Assembly (NCBI RefSeq): GCF_004138325.1
Contig: NZ_SBLB01000001.1
Span: 930,001-994,000 of the forward strand
Source: Spirosoma sordidisoli
GTDB taxonomy: Bacteria; Bacteroidota; Bacteroidia; Cytophagales; Spirosomataceae
Direction: 5' to 3'
Length of the DNA: 64,000 nt
Each line of letters starts with the position of its first letter. Position 1 is the first letter of the stretch. A program made the translations under genes and the position numbers. The notes under the pieces were generated by a model, which was not told the DNA's origin, searched no databases, and was given only the letters and a program-made list of their open reading frames with translations. This document shows positions 34,757 to 44,637 of the stretch, one piece after another.

Positions 34757-37156
34757 TTACCCATTCACCAGCGCAGAAACGGCCAGGTTCACCGATTTTG
34801 CTTCGGAACGTTGCTTCTGAACGCTATGCAGCTCGGCCAGCGCCAGCAGATACGACAGCGTACTTTCGGCACCCTGGTTCTGGTTGACCCGGTCGATATG
34901 CAGGCCGTCGCGGCAACCACCCGTCTGCGCGTCGTACAAAGGCAGGCCCAGATCGTTGTGGCCGGTAAACCACTTGAACACCCGGAGGGCGGTACGGTGC
35001 CAGTCTTCGTCGCCGGTAACGGCATAAGCCGCCAGGCAGGCCGATACCGTACTCTGCGCTTCGAGCGGCTGCTGGTCGAAGTAAGCGCGGGGTTGTCCTT
35101 TCACGTAGAACCCGTTCGATCCGATGGGCTGGAAGTTACCCCAGGCCGGGTTGGTACGGGTCGATATACCCGGTGCCTGGTTGCCGAAGTCGGCCGTACG
35201 GGGTCCGGCCGTTTGCAGCTCGATCAGCCACCGCAGCGAGTTCAACCCGATCTGAACCAGCTTCTCATCGCCCGAGCGGAGCAGCACGTGTGCCAGCACC
35301 GCATTGTCGTACGAGAGTACGTTTTCGAACCAGGGCCAGTCTTCCGTTGCGGTAGCGTTGTATAACTCCATCAGCTTGCCCAGCAGTTGCTGCTGAATGG
35401 TTTTGGCCAGCCGATCGTCGCCGAATTTCTTCTGGTACTCGTAAATACCCAGCAGCGAAAACGCCCACGCCCGGGGCGATGGCATATGAACAATACTGGG
35501 CAGGACTTTCTCGATCAGGTTAATGGCCCAGGTTACCGTGTTTTTATTGGCGTCGCGGCCCAGGCAGGTGCCCAGCGCCCAGACGGCCCGGCCCGTGCTG
35601 TCGTCCGACCCGACGTCTTCGAGCCAGCGCCGGTCGTAGCTCATGAAATTACGGAACCGGCGGTGTTCGTCGGTGTAGGCATAGTTCAGAAACGCGCAGT
35701 AGTCGTCGGCGGCTTTGTCGAGTTTCTGTTCGCTCAGCCCCGCATCGCGCAGGGTCATGGCCAGAATCAGCGCCCGGGCGTTATCGTCGGTGCAGTAGCC
35801 TTCTTCGTAGAACGGCAGGTGATACCGCGCGTGCTGCACGATACCGGTCGAGTCGGTCAGGCGGTACAGATGGTCGAGCCGGATAGCGGGCAGTACGAAC
35901 CCACCGGCGCTCCCCATATACGGCGCCAGTCGGCCAATGGTACTCATGCGTTCCTGACGTGCCTGCGCAAACGAGTTGGCATAGGCCTGGATAGACCGCT
36001 CCCAGATCATTTCGCGCCCCATCAGGTAGCCCCGCTTCCGCATGGCGTGCCGCATGGGCTCGTCGGTGAGCAGGTTGATGATCTGATCGGCAATGGCATC
36101 GTGATCGCCAAACGGCACCAGCACACCCCGGCCGTCGGCCAGCAGTTCTTCAGCATGCCAGTAGGGCGTCGACACCACCGCTTTGCCGCAGCCAAATGCG
36201 TAGGATAACGTACCCGAGGTAATCTGAGCCGGGTTCAGGTAGGGCGTAATGTAAATATCCGCCGAGCCGATGTACTCAAGCAGATCGTCGAGTTCAACAA
36301 ACTGGTTGTAGAACCGCACGTTGTCACGAACACCCAGATCTTCGGCCAGTTTTTTCAGGCTGTCGCGGTATGCTTCGCCTTCGTGTTTGATCAGGTGCGG
36401 GTGAGTAGCCCCCAACACCATATAAACCGCGTTCGGAACCTGCTCCACTATACGCGGCAACGCCCGGATCACGTTTTCGATGCCTTTGTTGGGCGACAGC
36501 AGACCAAACGTAAGCAGGGTTTGCTTGCCTTCCATGCCGAACTTGTCTTTATAGAAGTGCGGATCGACAAACGGCATATCCGGAATACCGTGCGGAATCA
36601 GATCGATTTTCTCTTCGGGTATTTCGTAAATATTGATCAGGAAATCACGGCCTTTCTCCGACATACAGACCACCCGGGCCGACAGATCGGCGATGCTTTT
36701 CAGCACCAGCAGCTGGTCTTCGTTCGGATTTTTCAGGATGGTATGGAAGGTCGTAACGACGGGCATCGACAGATTCCGGAGCATCGTCAGGATGTAACTG
36801 CCGGCTGGTCCGCCAAAAATGCCGTATTCGTGCTGCAGACAGACTACATCCACATCTTTGGCATTAAGAAACTCGGCCGCCCGCCGATACGCTTCTTTAT
36901 CATGCTGGTAAAAGTCGTAACGAACCTCCGTTGGGTAGTCATATCCATCGGGTGTGTCGTTTACGGATACAACGATAGGGCGGGCATCTGGAATGAATCG
37001 GGCATATGACGTATACAGGTCCGACGTGAATGTGGCAATGCCACACTGACGGGGCAGGTAATCACCAACAAAAGCCACGTTTTTCGGATTGTGTGGCCAT
37101 GCCGCTGTGGCTGTTCCGCCCTGCTCAGGCGAAACGCGATTGGTAGGAGTCGTCAT
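34757..37156 (-). CDS. GT4 glycosyltransferase fused to a C-terminal alpha/alpha-barrel-like domain
   Basis: The product is 799 aa. Residues ~25-405 form a GT-B fold of family 4: the acceptor-side start VAFVGDYLPRQCGIATF, then QHEYGIFGG, GLLSPNKGIENVIRALPRI and the donor-sugar motif ending in the Glu pair of WHAEELLADGRGV. Residues ~410-790 are a second helical domain rich in Trp and Gly, with YCTDDNARALILAM, SYDRRWLEDVGSDDSTGRAVWALG and WPWFENVLSYDNAVLAHVLLR (shown here by short cores such as TDDNARAL and ENVLSYDNAVLA). It looks like a glycosidase-type (alpha/alpha)6 toroid. There is no signal peptide. The next gene downstream is GH130. The pair may make or turn over a mannose-containing glycan. 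The donor and acceptor are unknown. Confidence 0.85.
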   Translation of the reverse strand: MTTPTNRVSPEQGGTATAAWPHNPKNVAFVGDYLPRQCGIATFTSDLYTSYARFIPDARPIVVSVNDTPDGYDYPTEVRYDFYQHDKEAYRRAAEFLNAKDVDVVCLQHEYGIFGGPAGSYILTMLRNLSMPVVTTFHTILKNPNEDQLLVLKSIADLSARVVCMSEKGRDFLINIYEIPEEKIDLIPHGIPDMPFVDPHFYKDKFGMEGKQTLLTFGLLSPNKGIENVIRALPRIVEQVPNAVYMVLGATHPHLIKHEGEAYRDSLKKLAEDLGVRDNVRFYNQFVELDDLLEYIGSADIYITPYLNPAQITSGTLSYAFGCGKAVVSTPYWHAEELLADGRGVLVPFGDHDAIADQIINLLTDEPMRHAMRKRGYLMGREMIWERSIQAYANSFAQARQERMSTIGRLAPYMGSAGGFVLPAIRLDHLYRLTDSTGIVQHARYHLPFYEEGYCTDDNARALILAMTLRDAGLSEQKLDKAADDYCAFLNYAYTDEHRRFRNFMSYDRRWLEDVGSDDSTGRAVWALGTCLGRDANKNTVTWAINLIEKVLPSIVHMPSPRAWAFSLLGIYEYQKKFGDDRLAKTIQQQLLGKLMELYNATATEDWPWFENVLSYDNAVLAHVLLRSGDEKLVQIGLNSLRWLIELQTAGPRTADFGNQAPGISTRTNPAWGNFQPIGSNGFYVKGQPRAYFDQQPLEAQSTVSACLAAYAVTGDEDWHRTALRVFKWFTGHNDLGLPLYDAQTGGCRDGLHIDRVNQNQGAESTLSYLLALAELHSVQKQRSEAKSVNLAVSALVNG

Positions 37157-37396
37157 AATTATTGAAAGGTTTTGCCGCGCTAAAGAGCCGCGACATGCCT
37201 GATAATACTACTGAATCTATATAACTATAGTAATAATCGTTTGAGCCAGTGTTTTGTTTTGAAAAACAAAACATATTTGCATCATACCTTGGCCATGGCG
37301 CATCAGAAACAAATATTATTTTACATACTATACAATTTACCGTATTTATTATTGGTTTTACAATATTTCCCAAAACGGTAACAAATGAATTATTCA

Positions 37397-38155
37397 TCAT
37401 CGGCGCTCAATGCTGCCGAGTAGCTCAAGTAGATAATCCCGTTTTGGCTTATTGACCGGCACCTGGGCTCCGTCGGCCATGAGCAGATACCCTCCCTCCT
37501 GCCGAACAATCTTGCGCAGGTAAGCCGGGTTGATTAGGTGCGAGTGATGTACCCGAACAAAGCCACAGGGCTCCAGCGCCTGACCTACCTCTTTCAGCGT
37601 TCGGCAAATGAGCAGGCTGGAGTTATCCTGCAGAAAGAAATGCGTATAGCTGGCATCGGCCGTACAGCGAACAATATCGCTCACGTCGATGATCTCATGG
37701 CCTTCCTGCGTTGGCAGCGCCACCCGGGTCCGGCCCGGGCTGGCTGGCGTCTGGTAGTGTTCCTGAAACAGCTGATACTGCGTTTGCTGCAACTGCCTTA
37801 CTTTTCGCTGCTGCCAAAGTCCGATGGCTTCGCGTAGTTCGTTTTCCTGGATGGGTTTGAGCAGGTAATTCAGGGCGCTGAACCGAAAGGCCCGAATAGC
37901 ATACTGGTCGTAGGCCGTCGTAAAAATTACATCGAAATGAAAATCACCGACTTCCTCAAGCAGACTGAAGCCGTTCATGCGCGGCATTTCAATATCCAGG
38001 AACAGCACATCGAAGGCCGTATGCCGAATAAACTCAAGGGCCGCTTCGGGCTGATTGAACTTAGCCATTACCTGTACGTTCATATCGAGCTTGCGTAGCT
38101 TCATGTCGAGCAACTCGGTAGCGTGCTTTTCGTCGTCGATCAGGATCGCTTTCAT
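37397..38155 (-). CDS. LytTR-family response regulator
   Basis: The product is 252 aa from ATG 38155; the frame stays open upstream to 38455 but that part is antisense-like sequence inside the kinase gene and is rejected. The N-terminal receiver (residues 1-120) starts MKAILIDDEKHATELL, has the phospho-acceptor Asp in FDVLFLDIEMPRMNG, and the conserved Thr/Lys later (IFTTAYDQYAIRAF, NYLLKP). The C-terminal LytTR DNA-binding domain (residues ~150-250) includes DIVRCTADASYTHFF and FVRVHHSHLINP. It overlaps the kinase stop by 4 bases (ATGA), so the two are translationally coupled. It acts as a homodimer on paired 10-bp sites; the targets are unknown. Confidence 0.95.
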   Translation of the reverse strand: MKAILIDDEKHATELLDMKLRKLDMNVQVMAKFNQPEAALEFIRHTAFDVLFLDIEMPRMNGFSLLEEVGDFHFDVIFTTAYDQYAIRAFRFSALNYLLKPIQENELREAIGLWQQRKVRQLQQTQYQLFQEHYQTPASPGRTRVALPTQEGHEIIDVSDIVRCTADASYTHFFLQDNSSLLICRTLKEVGQALEPCGFVRVHHSHLINPAYLRKIVRQEGGYLLMADGAQVPVNKPKRDYLLELLGSIERR

Positions 38156-40164
38156 AACTGGTTGTGACTGGTTTGTGGCCGAGATGGGCTGGTCAGCCGA
38201 AGCTGGTAAGTAATTCGGACCAGCGTACCGCAGCGACCGGCATCGGCCAGGTCGATCAGCTGTACGTTGAGCTGCGAAGGGTAATTCCGGTTGAACAGGT
38301 CGATCCGCTGTTGAGTGATAGCCATCCCGAGTGATTTCTGTCGCGTGGCCGAGCGGCTTTTCAGCCGGGCCGCCTGCTCGCGCCCGATTCCGTTGTCTTC
38401 TATCTCGAACTGAATGGTTTCTTCGTCGAGCATCAGCACCCGCAGCCACACACATTTGTCGGGTCGATGACTGTGCTGCAGGCCATGCCAGATTGCGTTT
38501 TCAACAAAAGGCTGCAGTAACAAGGGGGGAATGACCACCGCATCCTGATCAATAGCCGGGTCAATGTCGATTACATACTGAAAATTTTCATCGAATCGAC
38601 TGCTTTCCAGTTCAAGATACAGCTGTAGTCCGCTTACCTCTTCGGTCAGCCGGACGGTATCTTCGTTGGAATGATTGAGAATCAGGCGCAGCAACCGCGA
38701 GAAGTTAGACAGATAACGGGTGGCATTGGCTTCGTCCCCTTTCAGCACGAAATACTCGATGGTGTTCAGGCTGTTGAAGAGAAAGTGGGGGTTCATCTGG
38801 CTGCGCAGAGCCAGCATTTCTACTTCAGCCAGTCGTTTTTCATAGGCTGTTCGCTGCTCAATTTCATCGATGTAAGCCGCCTGACTGGCCTGCCGTTCGC
38901 GGTCGATGATTCGGATCCGATGGGCCAGCGCCAGGGCAAAGACGATGATTTCGAGCAGCACTCCCAGGGGTAACATCAACAGATTATCTACATAGCCCGG
39001 CAACGACTCACCCACCAGAATGATCTCTCCTGCCCGCAGGGAAGCCAGTACGCCGATGACCGTAAGCAGAACATTACCCACCACCACATAGCGCGTCAGT
39101 ACGGAGGGCACCCGCCAGAGCATCCAGACCAGCACCGCCACATGTACCGGCACAAACACCAACCGGCAAAACCAGTAGCTCAGCTGATAAAGGCCACCGT
39201 CGTTGGTCAATAGCAGCAACCCTCCCGCCAGCAGGCTGTAGGCAATGGCAAACCGCCCCCACTGCCGCAGTTGGCGGGCCGCTGCCGGATGCGTCCGCGT
39301 CAGGTCAAGCAGCTCGACCAGAAAATACATATACGCGCCCCAGCCAGCCCAGACGATACTTTCCATCGCATGGTAGCGAAGCAGAGGCATGGTAGCAAAA
39401 ACCTGACCAATGGGTGTATACGTTCGGGTCTTCAGTAAAGCGTACAAACAGCCCGCCAGCACGTACAGCGCGTAATAGCCGTATAGCGGCCGACGGTAAT
39501 AGAGGTAGATCAGCACCACAAACAACAGGAAAAACAACAGCCCTCCCTGCACCCAGGACCGGTACTGCAGTTCGGGCAGGTTGCGCCTGTACTGAAACAG
39601 GGCCTGTCGGAAATGAAGTGATTCGGATTCGAACCGCAATCCCAGCGAGGGGCGGGGCAGTTCCGAATGGGTCAGCGCCGGTAGCAGGCCCGGGCGGTTA
39701 GCGACGCGGATCAGGACAACCGTGGTCTGACGGGGCCCGAACCGGAGGGGTAGGTACTGATCATCGTCGGGAGTAGCCCAGTCCCGGCGCGGAACCATCG
39801 TGCCGCACCGCAGCGAATCGATCAGACGTCCCGAGTCGGGCAGAAGCCGATAACAGACGACCGTCTGACTGGTAGCTGCGTAGGTATAAACCGTCCGGCT
39901 TGTATCGGCATCGTTCCGTACCAGCAGCCGAAGCCAGTAGACCTGCTGACCATTAGTGGGCAGGTTTGAGGACACTCGCTCTCCTCCCGTCTGCCGAAAC
40001 ATCGAAAGCCAGCTTGCCTGCCGGTCTGTACGGCTCAGTACACACCGGTCGCGCAGATAAACTGGCCCGCGGTCCAGCTGGCTTAACCGGATGGTATCAG
40101 GGTAGCCGGCCGCCCACAACCGGCCAGACAGCATCATACCTAAAAACAGTAGCCAGCGAACCAT
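38152..40164 (-). CDS. 7TMR-DISM sensor histidine kinase (LytS-type His-kinase core)
   Basis: The product is 670 aa. A signal peptide (MVRWLLFLGMMLSGRLWA) is followed by an extracellular DISM domain of about 175 residues with a jelly-roll-like fold (sugar or metabolite sensing). A block of seven TM helices covers ~205-430, and then a short coiled coil. The kinase region contains the phospho-acceptor motif QMNPHFLFNSLNTIEYF and the HATPase motif VENAIWHGLQH followed by DNGIGREQAARL. This is the partner of the overlapping response regulator gene. The signal sensed is not predictable. Its upstream region (40165-40417) lies between this gene and the plus-strand OmpA gene and may hold divergent promoters. 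Confidence 0.95.
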   Translation of the reverse strand: MVRWLLFLGMMLSGRLWAAGYPDTIRLSQLDRGPVYLRDRCVLSRTDRQASWLSMFRQTGGERVSSNLPTNGQQVYWLRLLVRNDADTSRTVYTYAATSQTVVCYRLLPDSGRLIDSLRCGTMVPRRDWATPDDDQYLPLRFGPRQTTVVLIRVANRPGLLPALTHSELPRPSLGLRFESESLHFRQALFQYRRNLPELQYRSWVQGGLLFFLLFVVLIYLYYRRPLYGYYALYVLAGCLYALLKTRTYTPIGQVFATMPLLRYHAMESIVWAGWGAYMYFLVELLDLTRTHPAAARQLRQWGRFAIAYSLLAGGLLLLTNDGGLYQLSYWFCRLVFVPVHVAVLVWMLWRVPSVLTRYVVVGNVLLTVIGVLASLRAGEIILVGESLPGYVDNLLMLPLGVLLEIIVFALALAHRIRIIDRERQASQAAYIDEIEQRTAYEKRLAEVEMLALRSQMNPHFLFNSLNTIEYFVLKGDEANATRYLSNFSRLLRLILNHSNEDTVRLTEEVSGLQLYLELESSRFDENFQYVIDIDPAIDQDAVVIPPLLLQPFVENAIWHGLQHSHRPDKCVWLRVLMLDEETIQFEIEDNGIGREQAARLKSRSATRQKSLGMAITQQRIDLFNRNYPSQLNVQLIDLADAGRCGTLVRITYQLRLTSPSRPQTSHNQL

Positions 40165-40417
40165 AGGTTTTCAACGACAAAGTCCCGTGTAACAATAGTA
40201 CGAAAAGCACCCGACTGCGTAAAGCCAGGCTAACAGACAGTGCGTTTCAGTTTATCAGCCAAGCGTTTCGACCCATACGCGCTCCTGGTTCGTGTATTCA
40301 CTCATATAAGATGCTGACAAACCCAAAGTCCAGACTGGTGAATTACCCGGTCCGGTTCTGGGTACTCCTGCGGACCTTTCGCAAACGTTCACAAAGCAGC
40401 AATCAACCACTCCGTGT

Positions 40418-41752
40418 ATGAATTACATCGCTTTACCAACCCTGGCTTGTTTACTGGTGGCTACTGCGGTAACCAAAGCTCAGGTGCGCGTATCAGATCC
40501 GAAACAAACGGTAGAACGCAATGTAGAATATCGGGTCAATAGCAGGGTAGATCAGGGCATAAACCGGGGGCTCGACAAAGTAGAGCAGGGCATTGGCAAC
40601 ATCTTCAAAAAAAAGGAAAAGAAAGCCAGCGGACAGCAACCCGCCGATGACACCTCTCAACAAACGCCCGGTGGACCCGCCAATCAGCAGCCCGCCGACA
40701 CACCGATGGGCGAAGCGGCAGATACGGGTACCCCCCGCTCGTTAAAAGCTTACAGCCGGTTCGACTTTGTTCCCGGCGAGAAAGTAGTGGCCCTGGAGGA
40801 TTTCGGTCAGGATGCGGTTGGCGATTACCCCGCTAAATGGAATACCAACGCCAGCGGTGAAGTAGTGACCCTGGACGGGCGGTCAGAAAAGTGGCTGGCG
40901 GTTACCCAGAACGGCCTCCTCTACCCCGAATTTCTCGCGGCTTTACCCGAAAACTTTACGCTGGAAATGGACATGGTCATCACCCCCGGGTTAGATAACA
41001 ACTTCCTGGGCACGGCGCTGAACTTCGTTGATGGGAAAGCGGCTAAAAATCTGCTTACGGCAGACCGAAAAAATACCGTACAGCTCAATATTCACCCGGG
41101 TGGTGGGTATACCAGCGTTACAGCCTGGGATGCTGACGAAACGATTCGGGTAACCAACGAAAACTACGAGAAAGAGTGGCTCAGTGGCGAAAAGCCAGCC
41201 GCCCGATTATCGGTCTGGCGGCAGAAAACCCGGCTTCGGGTCTACCTGAACGAAGTTAAAATCTGGGATATTCCACGCGCCTTCGATCCGACCGTAACGT
41301 ACCGGCTCGTACTGGAACGCAATTTCTTTACGACTGAAAACCAGGCCTGGTATATCGGCAATCTGCGCGTTGCCGTGGGTGCTCCCGATACACGCTCAAA
41401 ACTAATTACGGAAGGCAAATTCAGCACAACGGGTATTCTGTTCGATGTGAACTCCGACAAGATCCGCCCGGAGTCGTATGGTGTATTGAAAGAAATCGGG
41501 CAGGTGCTGAAAGAGAATGCCGGTATACGCGTCAAAATAGTTGGCCATACAGATTCAGATGGCAACGACGCCAGCAATCTCGCCCTATCAAAACGACGGG
41601 CGACTTCGGTGAAAACGGCACTGGCCACTGAGTTTGGCGTTGACGTTAATCGCCTGGATACCGATGGGAAAGGCGAAAGCCAGCCCGTTGGCCCTAACAC
41701 CACGCCCGAAGGCAAAGCCAACAACCGGCGCGTCGAATTCCTGAAACTGTAA
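40418..41752 (+). CDS. OmpA-family protein with N-terminal extension
   Basis: The product is 444 aa. A signal peptide (to TKAQ) leads into a charged stretch (KKKEKK, Gln/Pro-rich, residues ~45-100). A beta-rich domain follows (~120-325), containing VALEDFGQDAVGDYPAKW and VYLNEVKIWDIPRAF, which resembles a concanavalin-like or LamG domain. The C-terminal OmpA peptidoglycan-binding domain (~330-444) has FDVNSDKIRPESYGVL, VGHTDSDGNDASN and NRRVEFLKL. It would attach to peptidoglycan through the C-terminus in the periplasm. The next gene, an M4 peptidase, lies 59 bases downstream and may be in one operon. The function is probably structural or in surface-binding. Confidence 0.9.
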   Translation: MNYIALPTLACLLVATAVTKAQVRVSDPKQTVERNVEYRVNSRVDQGINRGLDKVEQGIGNIFKKKEKKASGQQPADDTSQQTPGGPANQQPADTPMGEAADTGTPRSLKAYSRFDFVPGEKVVALEDFGQDAVGDYPAKWNTNASGEVVTLDGRSEKWLAVTQNGLLYPEFLAALPENFTLEMDMVITPGLDNNFLGTALNFVDGKAAKNLLTADRKNTVQLNIHPGGGYTSVTAWDADETIRVTNENYEKEWLSGEKPAARLSVWRQKTRLRVYLNEVKIWDIPRAFDPTVTYRLVLERNFFTTENQAWYIGNLRVAVGAPDTRSKLITEGKFSTTGILFDVNSDKIRPESYGVLKEIGQVLKENAGIRVKIVGHTDSDGNDASNLALSKRRATSVKTALATEFGVDVNRLDTDGKGESQPVGPNTTPEGKANNRRVEFLKL

Positions 41753-41811
41753 CAAAAAGCCAGGCCAACCAGCTTATCAGATAGACAAGCCACACGCCAG
41801 GAACTAAAGCT

Positions 41812-44523
41812 ATGACCATCAAATCGTTGTTCATACTATTTTTCTGTCTATCGGCGACGGGCGCCAGCTGGTCGCAACAGCTGTCGCCGGCTCAGCAGGC
41901 TGAACTGGAACACCTAAGCCGCGAGGCACAAGCCGAACTTACCAAAGCACTCGCCCCCGGCCACATGGCCCGCCTGTTCGACGAACAGATTCAGGAAGCC
42001 AGAAAGAGTGGGACCACACCTGCCCAGATAAAGGCACTTGAATCAGCCAAAACCGACGCCCTCCGTCAACTACGGGCTAACCGACAGGAAGCGGCCCGGC
42101 AGAACACCCAAGCCGATTCGGAACCCGCCCCTACCGATACGCCTGACAAAGCGGGAGTCAATTCCGTAGGCGCGCTGAAAAATCGACTGACTCATCCGGT
42201 TCCGGTCATTTACGATGAGCAGGAAGGCCGGTACAGTCACATACCAAGGGCTTTTCGGGTGTATGCTGAAGCCAAACTGACGCCGGAAAAATGGGTGGCC
42301 TTCATGCACCAGCAATACGGGGTAACGCTGCGCGAAAAAGGCAGGTTTGGCACCAAACAGACACCGGTACTTCAGTACGAGCAGCTGCACAAATCGTACG
42401 TTGTCCGACTGGCCCGCTACAGCATCACCCTCGACAACACGGGTTACGTGAACCGGGCCAGCGGCACCTTGTTTGCGCTTACTGCGCCGGATCCCGGCCC
42501 CGCCACGACCCAAACCTTACTGCTCGCACTCCGTCGGGCTACCCAACAACCCACCCTGCCCCTGCTGACGGACCCTCTCCCCAGCCAACGCCCACCAGCC
42601 TACGCTCAGGCCGAAGCGCCGATGTGGGTTCCCACAAATCTGGAACCAACCGCCAAACAAACGGTACTTACCCGACCATTTACGGTAACGACGCCCGGCC
42701 AGGTGGTTCGCTGGTATCTCGATGCCCAGACCGGGCGCGTGGTAGCCTCCGAGAATCGGCTGTTCGACTGCACGCCCCCGGCACCCAGAAAGGCAGTTCG
42801 GCGGATGGTCAGTACGTTCCACAGCGGTCGGAAAGCGGTAACCCTCGAACCCGTTTATTACAATAATAAACCTAGCTTTTACCTGGCCGACAGCTCCGAA
42901 ACCCCAGCAGTGGTGGTTCTGTCGCCGGAAAACGAAACCAGTGCTCAACATACGGATACGAGCCTGACCGATGCCAAATTACGGGTACGGGGTGATTTCG
43001 ATGCCCTCTACGGGCTTCGGCGGGCGGCCACCTATTTCAAGACAATGGGAATCAACAGCTTCGACGATGCCGGCACCACGATCAGGGCCACAGCCTTCGA
43101 CCGGGTCAATGCATCCTATTCACCCAGTACGAAGCAGTTTTATTTCGGTATGTATGAAGGCAAACCGCTGCTGACGCTGCTGGTAGCAGGTCATGAGTTT
43201 ACCCATGGTGTGTCGGATCACTACACTGATTTTGTAGCGAGGGGCGAACCGGGGGCGTTACACGAGAGTATTGCCGATATGCTGGGCCGCGCCATTGAGC
43301 AGCAGGTAATGGGCGGTAACTGGGTTATTCTGGATGAAGTAGTACCCAACGGTCTGCGCAGTATGTCTGATCCAAAAACCCTCAAACACCCCGATACCTA
43401 CGGCGAAACCTTCTGGGCCAACCCCGGCAATCTGAAAGTCGATGAGGGCGGTGTTCACATCAACGCAGGCATTGGCAACCGCTGGTTTTACCTGCTCGTC
43501 AACGGGGGCAAAGGCCAGAACGACCTCAAGCATTCCTACGATATTCAAACGACCATCCCCATCCATGAGCTCACCAAACTGGTACTGACTACATTACCTA
43601 AGTTGGGGCCCACATCGGGATATGACGATTTCTGCCGGGAAACCATTGCTACTGCCGAAGGGCAATACGGTGAATGCAGCAAACGAACCCACACCATCAA
43701 ACAGGCGTGGTATGCTGTAGGCGTTCTCGATGACCCGCCGGTTCCCTGCTCAGGCTGGAGCTTCGACATGGTAGCCAGTAATGGTACTGAGCAGCAAGTT
43801 ACCCGGTTTTATTTCAGGGGCGATAGCGCCGTTGCTGTTACCCGCACTCCCGACGGCATCCTGAAATCATTTGCCCGCCGAAGCAGCCCTACCATGACCG
43901 CCGTTGTACAAAATACCGACGGGGTGAACGTAACTGAACTTCCCAAATCCATCACTCCTGTGGTGAAGCAGGCAGTTGAAGAAACCCTCCCCGCTTTGGA
44001 AGTGGCAATGAGCGCCGAACTTGAAAAAGCCCGTACCGAACGCAATACCCTCGGCACCTCGCCCGAACGCCGGGCCACCCTCGACAAGGGTATTCCCGTG
44101 ATGGAAAAGTTTCTGCGCGACCTGAAGCAGGGCCGCGCCAAAGCCCAGAAAACGCTCGACACGCTCCAGCAGGGCGAAGTACCAGTTTCGGCCATGACGT
44201 TCTGGGAAACCCGCCAGGTTCGGCGCAACTTCGACAAGCAGCATATCAAAGCCTACCAGAAATACGAGAACAAATACGAAGCCAGCAAATACGTGATGCA
44301 GAACGGGATTTACTGGTGGTCAACCACCCGGATTCCGCTGCGGATGTCTGACCTGATGATCATGATCCCTTACTCACCCGTTACCCAAATGCGTAACGGC
44401 CTCGACCACTGGCTGCGTGGTTTTCCGCTGGATTATCTGGGTATGTTCAAGATCAAAAACATCCGCGAGCACGTACCTGTTAATTTTGATGCTCTCTTTT
44501 CAACTGCACCCGTTTTTCAATAG
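41812..44523 (+). CDS. Secreted M4-family (thermolysin-like) metallopeptidase with C-terminal extension
   Basis: The product is 903 aa. A signal peptide (to SWSQ) is followed by an FTP/PepSY-type propeptide (residues ~110-310). The catalytic domain has the zinc motif HEFTH at 461-465 and the third ligand Glu485 (ALHESIADMLG), with 20 residues from the second His to Glu as in thermolysin. The C-terminal catalytic half includes the conserved HINAGIGNRWFYLL. After residue ~650 there are ~250 further residues, mostly charged and helical (TERNTLGTSPERRATLDKG), with no recognised domain. The enzyme would digest extracellular proteins. It follows the OmpA-like gene closely. The catalytic residues are intact, so it is likely active after propeptide removal. 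Confidence 0.92.
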   Translation: MTIKSLFILFFCLSATGASWSQQLSPAQQAELEHLSREAQAELTKALAPGHMARLFDEQIQEARKSGTTPAQIKALESAKTDALRQLRANRQEAARQNTQADSEPAPTDTPDKAGVNSVGALKNRLTHPVPVIYDEQEGRYSHIPRAFRVYAEAKLTPEKWVAFMHQQYGVTLREKGRFGTKQTPVLQYEQLHKSYVVRLARYSITLDNTGYVNRASGTLFALTAPDPGPATTQTLLLALRRATQQPTLPLLTDPLPSQRPPAYAQAEAPMWVPTNLEPTAKQTVLTRPFTVTTPGQVVRWYLDAQTGRVVASENRLFDCTPPAPRKAVRRMVSTFHSGRKAVTLEPVYYNNKPSFYLADSSETPAVVVLSPENETSAQHTDTSLTDAKLRVRGDFDALYGLRRAATYFKTMGINSFDDAGTTIRATAFDRVNASYSPSTKQFYFGMYEGKPLLTLLVAGHEFTHGVSDHYTDFVARGEPGALHESIADMLGRAIEQQVMGGNWVILDEVVPNGLRSMSDPKTLKHPDTYGETFWANPGNLKVDEGGVHINAGIGNRWFYLLVNGGKGQNDLKHSYDIQTTIPIHELTKLVLTTLPKLGPTSGYDDFCRETIATAEGQYGECSKRTHTIKQAWYAVGVLDDPPVPCSGWSFDMVASNGTEQQVTRFYFRGDSAVAVTRTPDGILKSFARRSSPTMTAVVQNTDGVNVTELPKSITPVVKQAVEETLPALEVAMSAELEKARTERNTLGTSPERRATLDKGIPVMEKFLRDLKQGRAKAQKTLDTLQQGEVPVSAMTFWETRQVRRNFDKQHIKAYQKYENKYEASKYVMQNGIYWWSTTRIPLRMSDLMIMIPYSPVTQMRNGLDHWLRGFPLDYLGMFKIKNIREHVPVNFDALFSTAPVFQ

Positions 44524-44637
44524 CTGCTTCATCGGCAGCTGACCGGCATTCGTCCGTGATCAGGCCGGGTTGGTCTGAAATTGGTAGTTCAGCCCGGCGG
44601 GAACGGCTAGGTTTGTGATCATAAACCAGTAGCCACC

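Noticed and set aside
37125..37400. Minus-strand open frame of 91 codons upstream of the GT4 gene
   Set aside because: It lies in AT-rich non-coding sequence, overlaps the GT4 start in another frame and has no plausible domain.
38156..38455. Upstream extension of the LytTR response regulator by 100 codons
   Set aside because: It overlaps the histidine kinase gene in another frame and lacks domain similarity; ATG 38155 starts the receiver domain exactly and overlaps the kinase stop by 4 bases.
40311..40421. 36-codon open frame overlapping the OmpA-like start by 4 bases
   Set aside because: It could be a leader peptide, but the sequence has no signal or conservation evidence, so it was not annotated.
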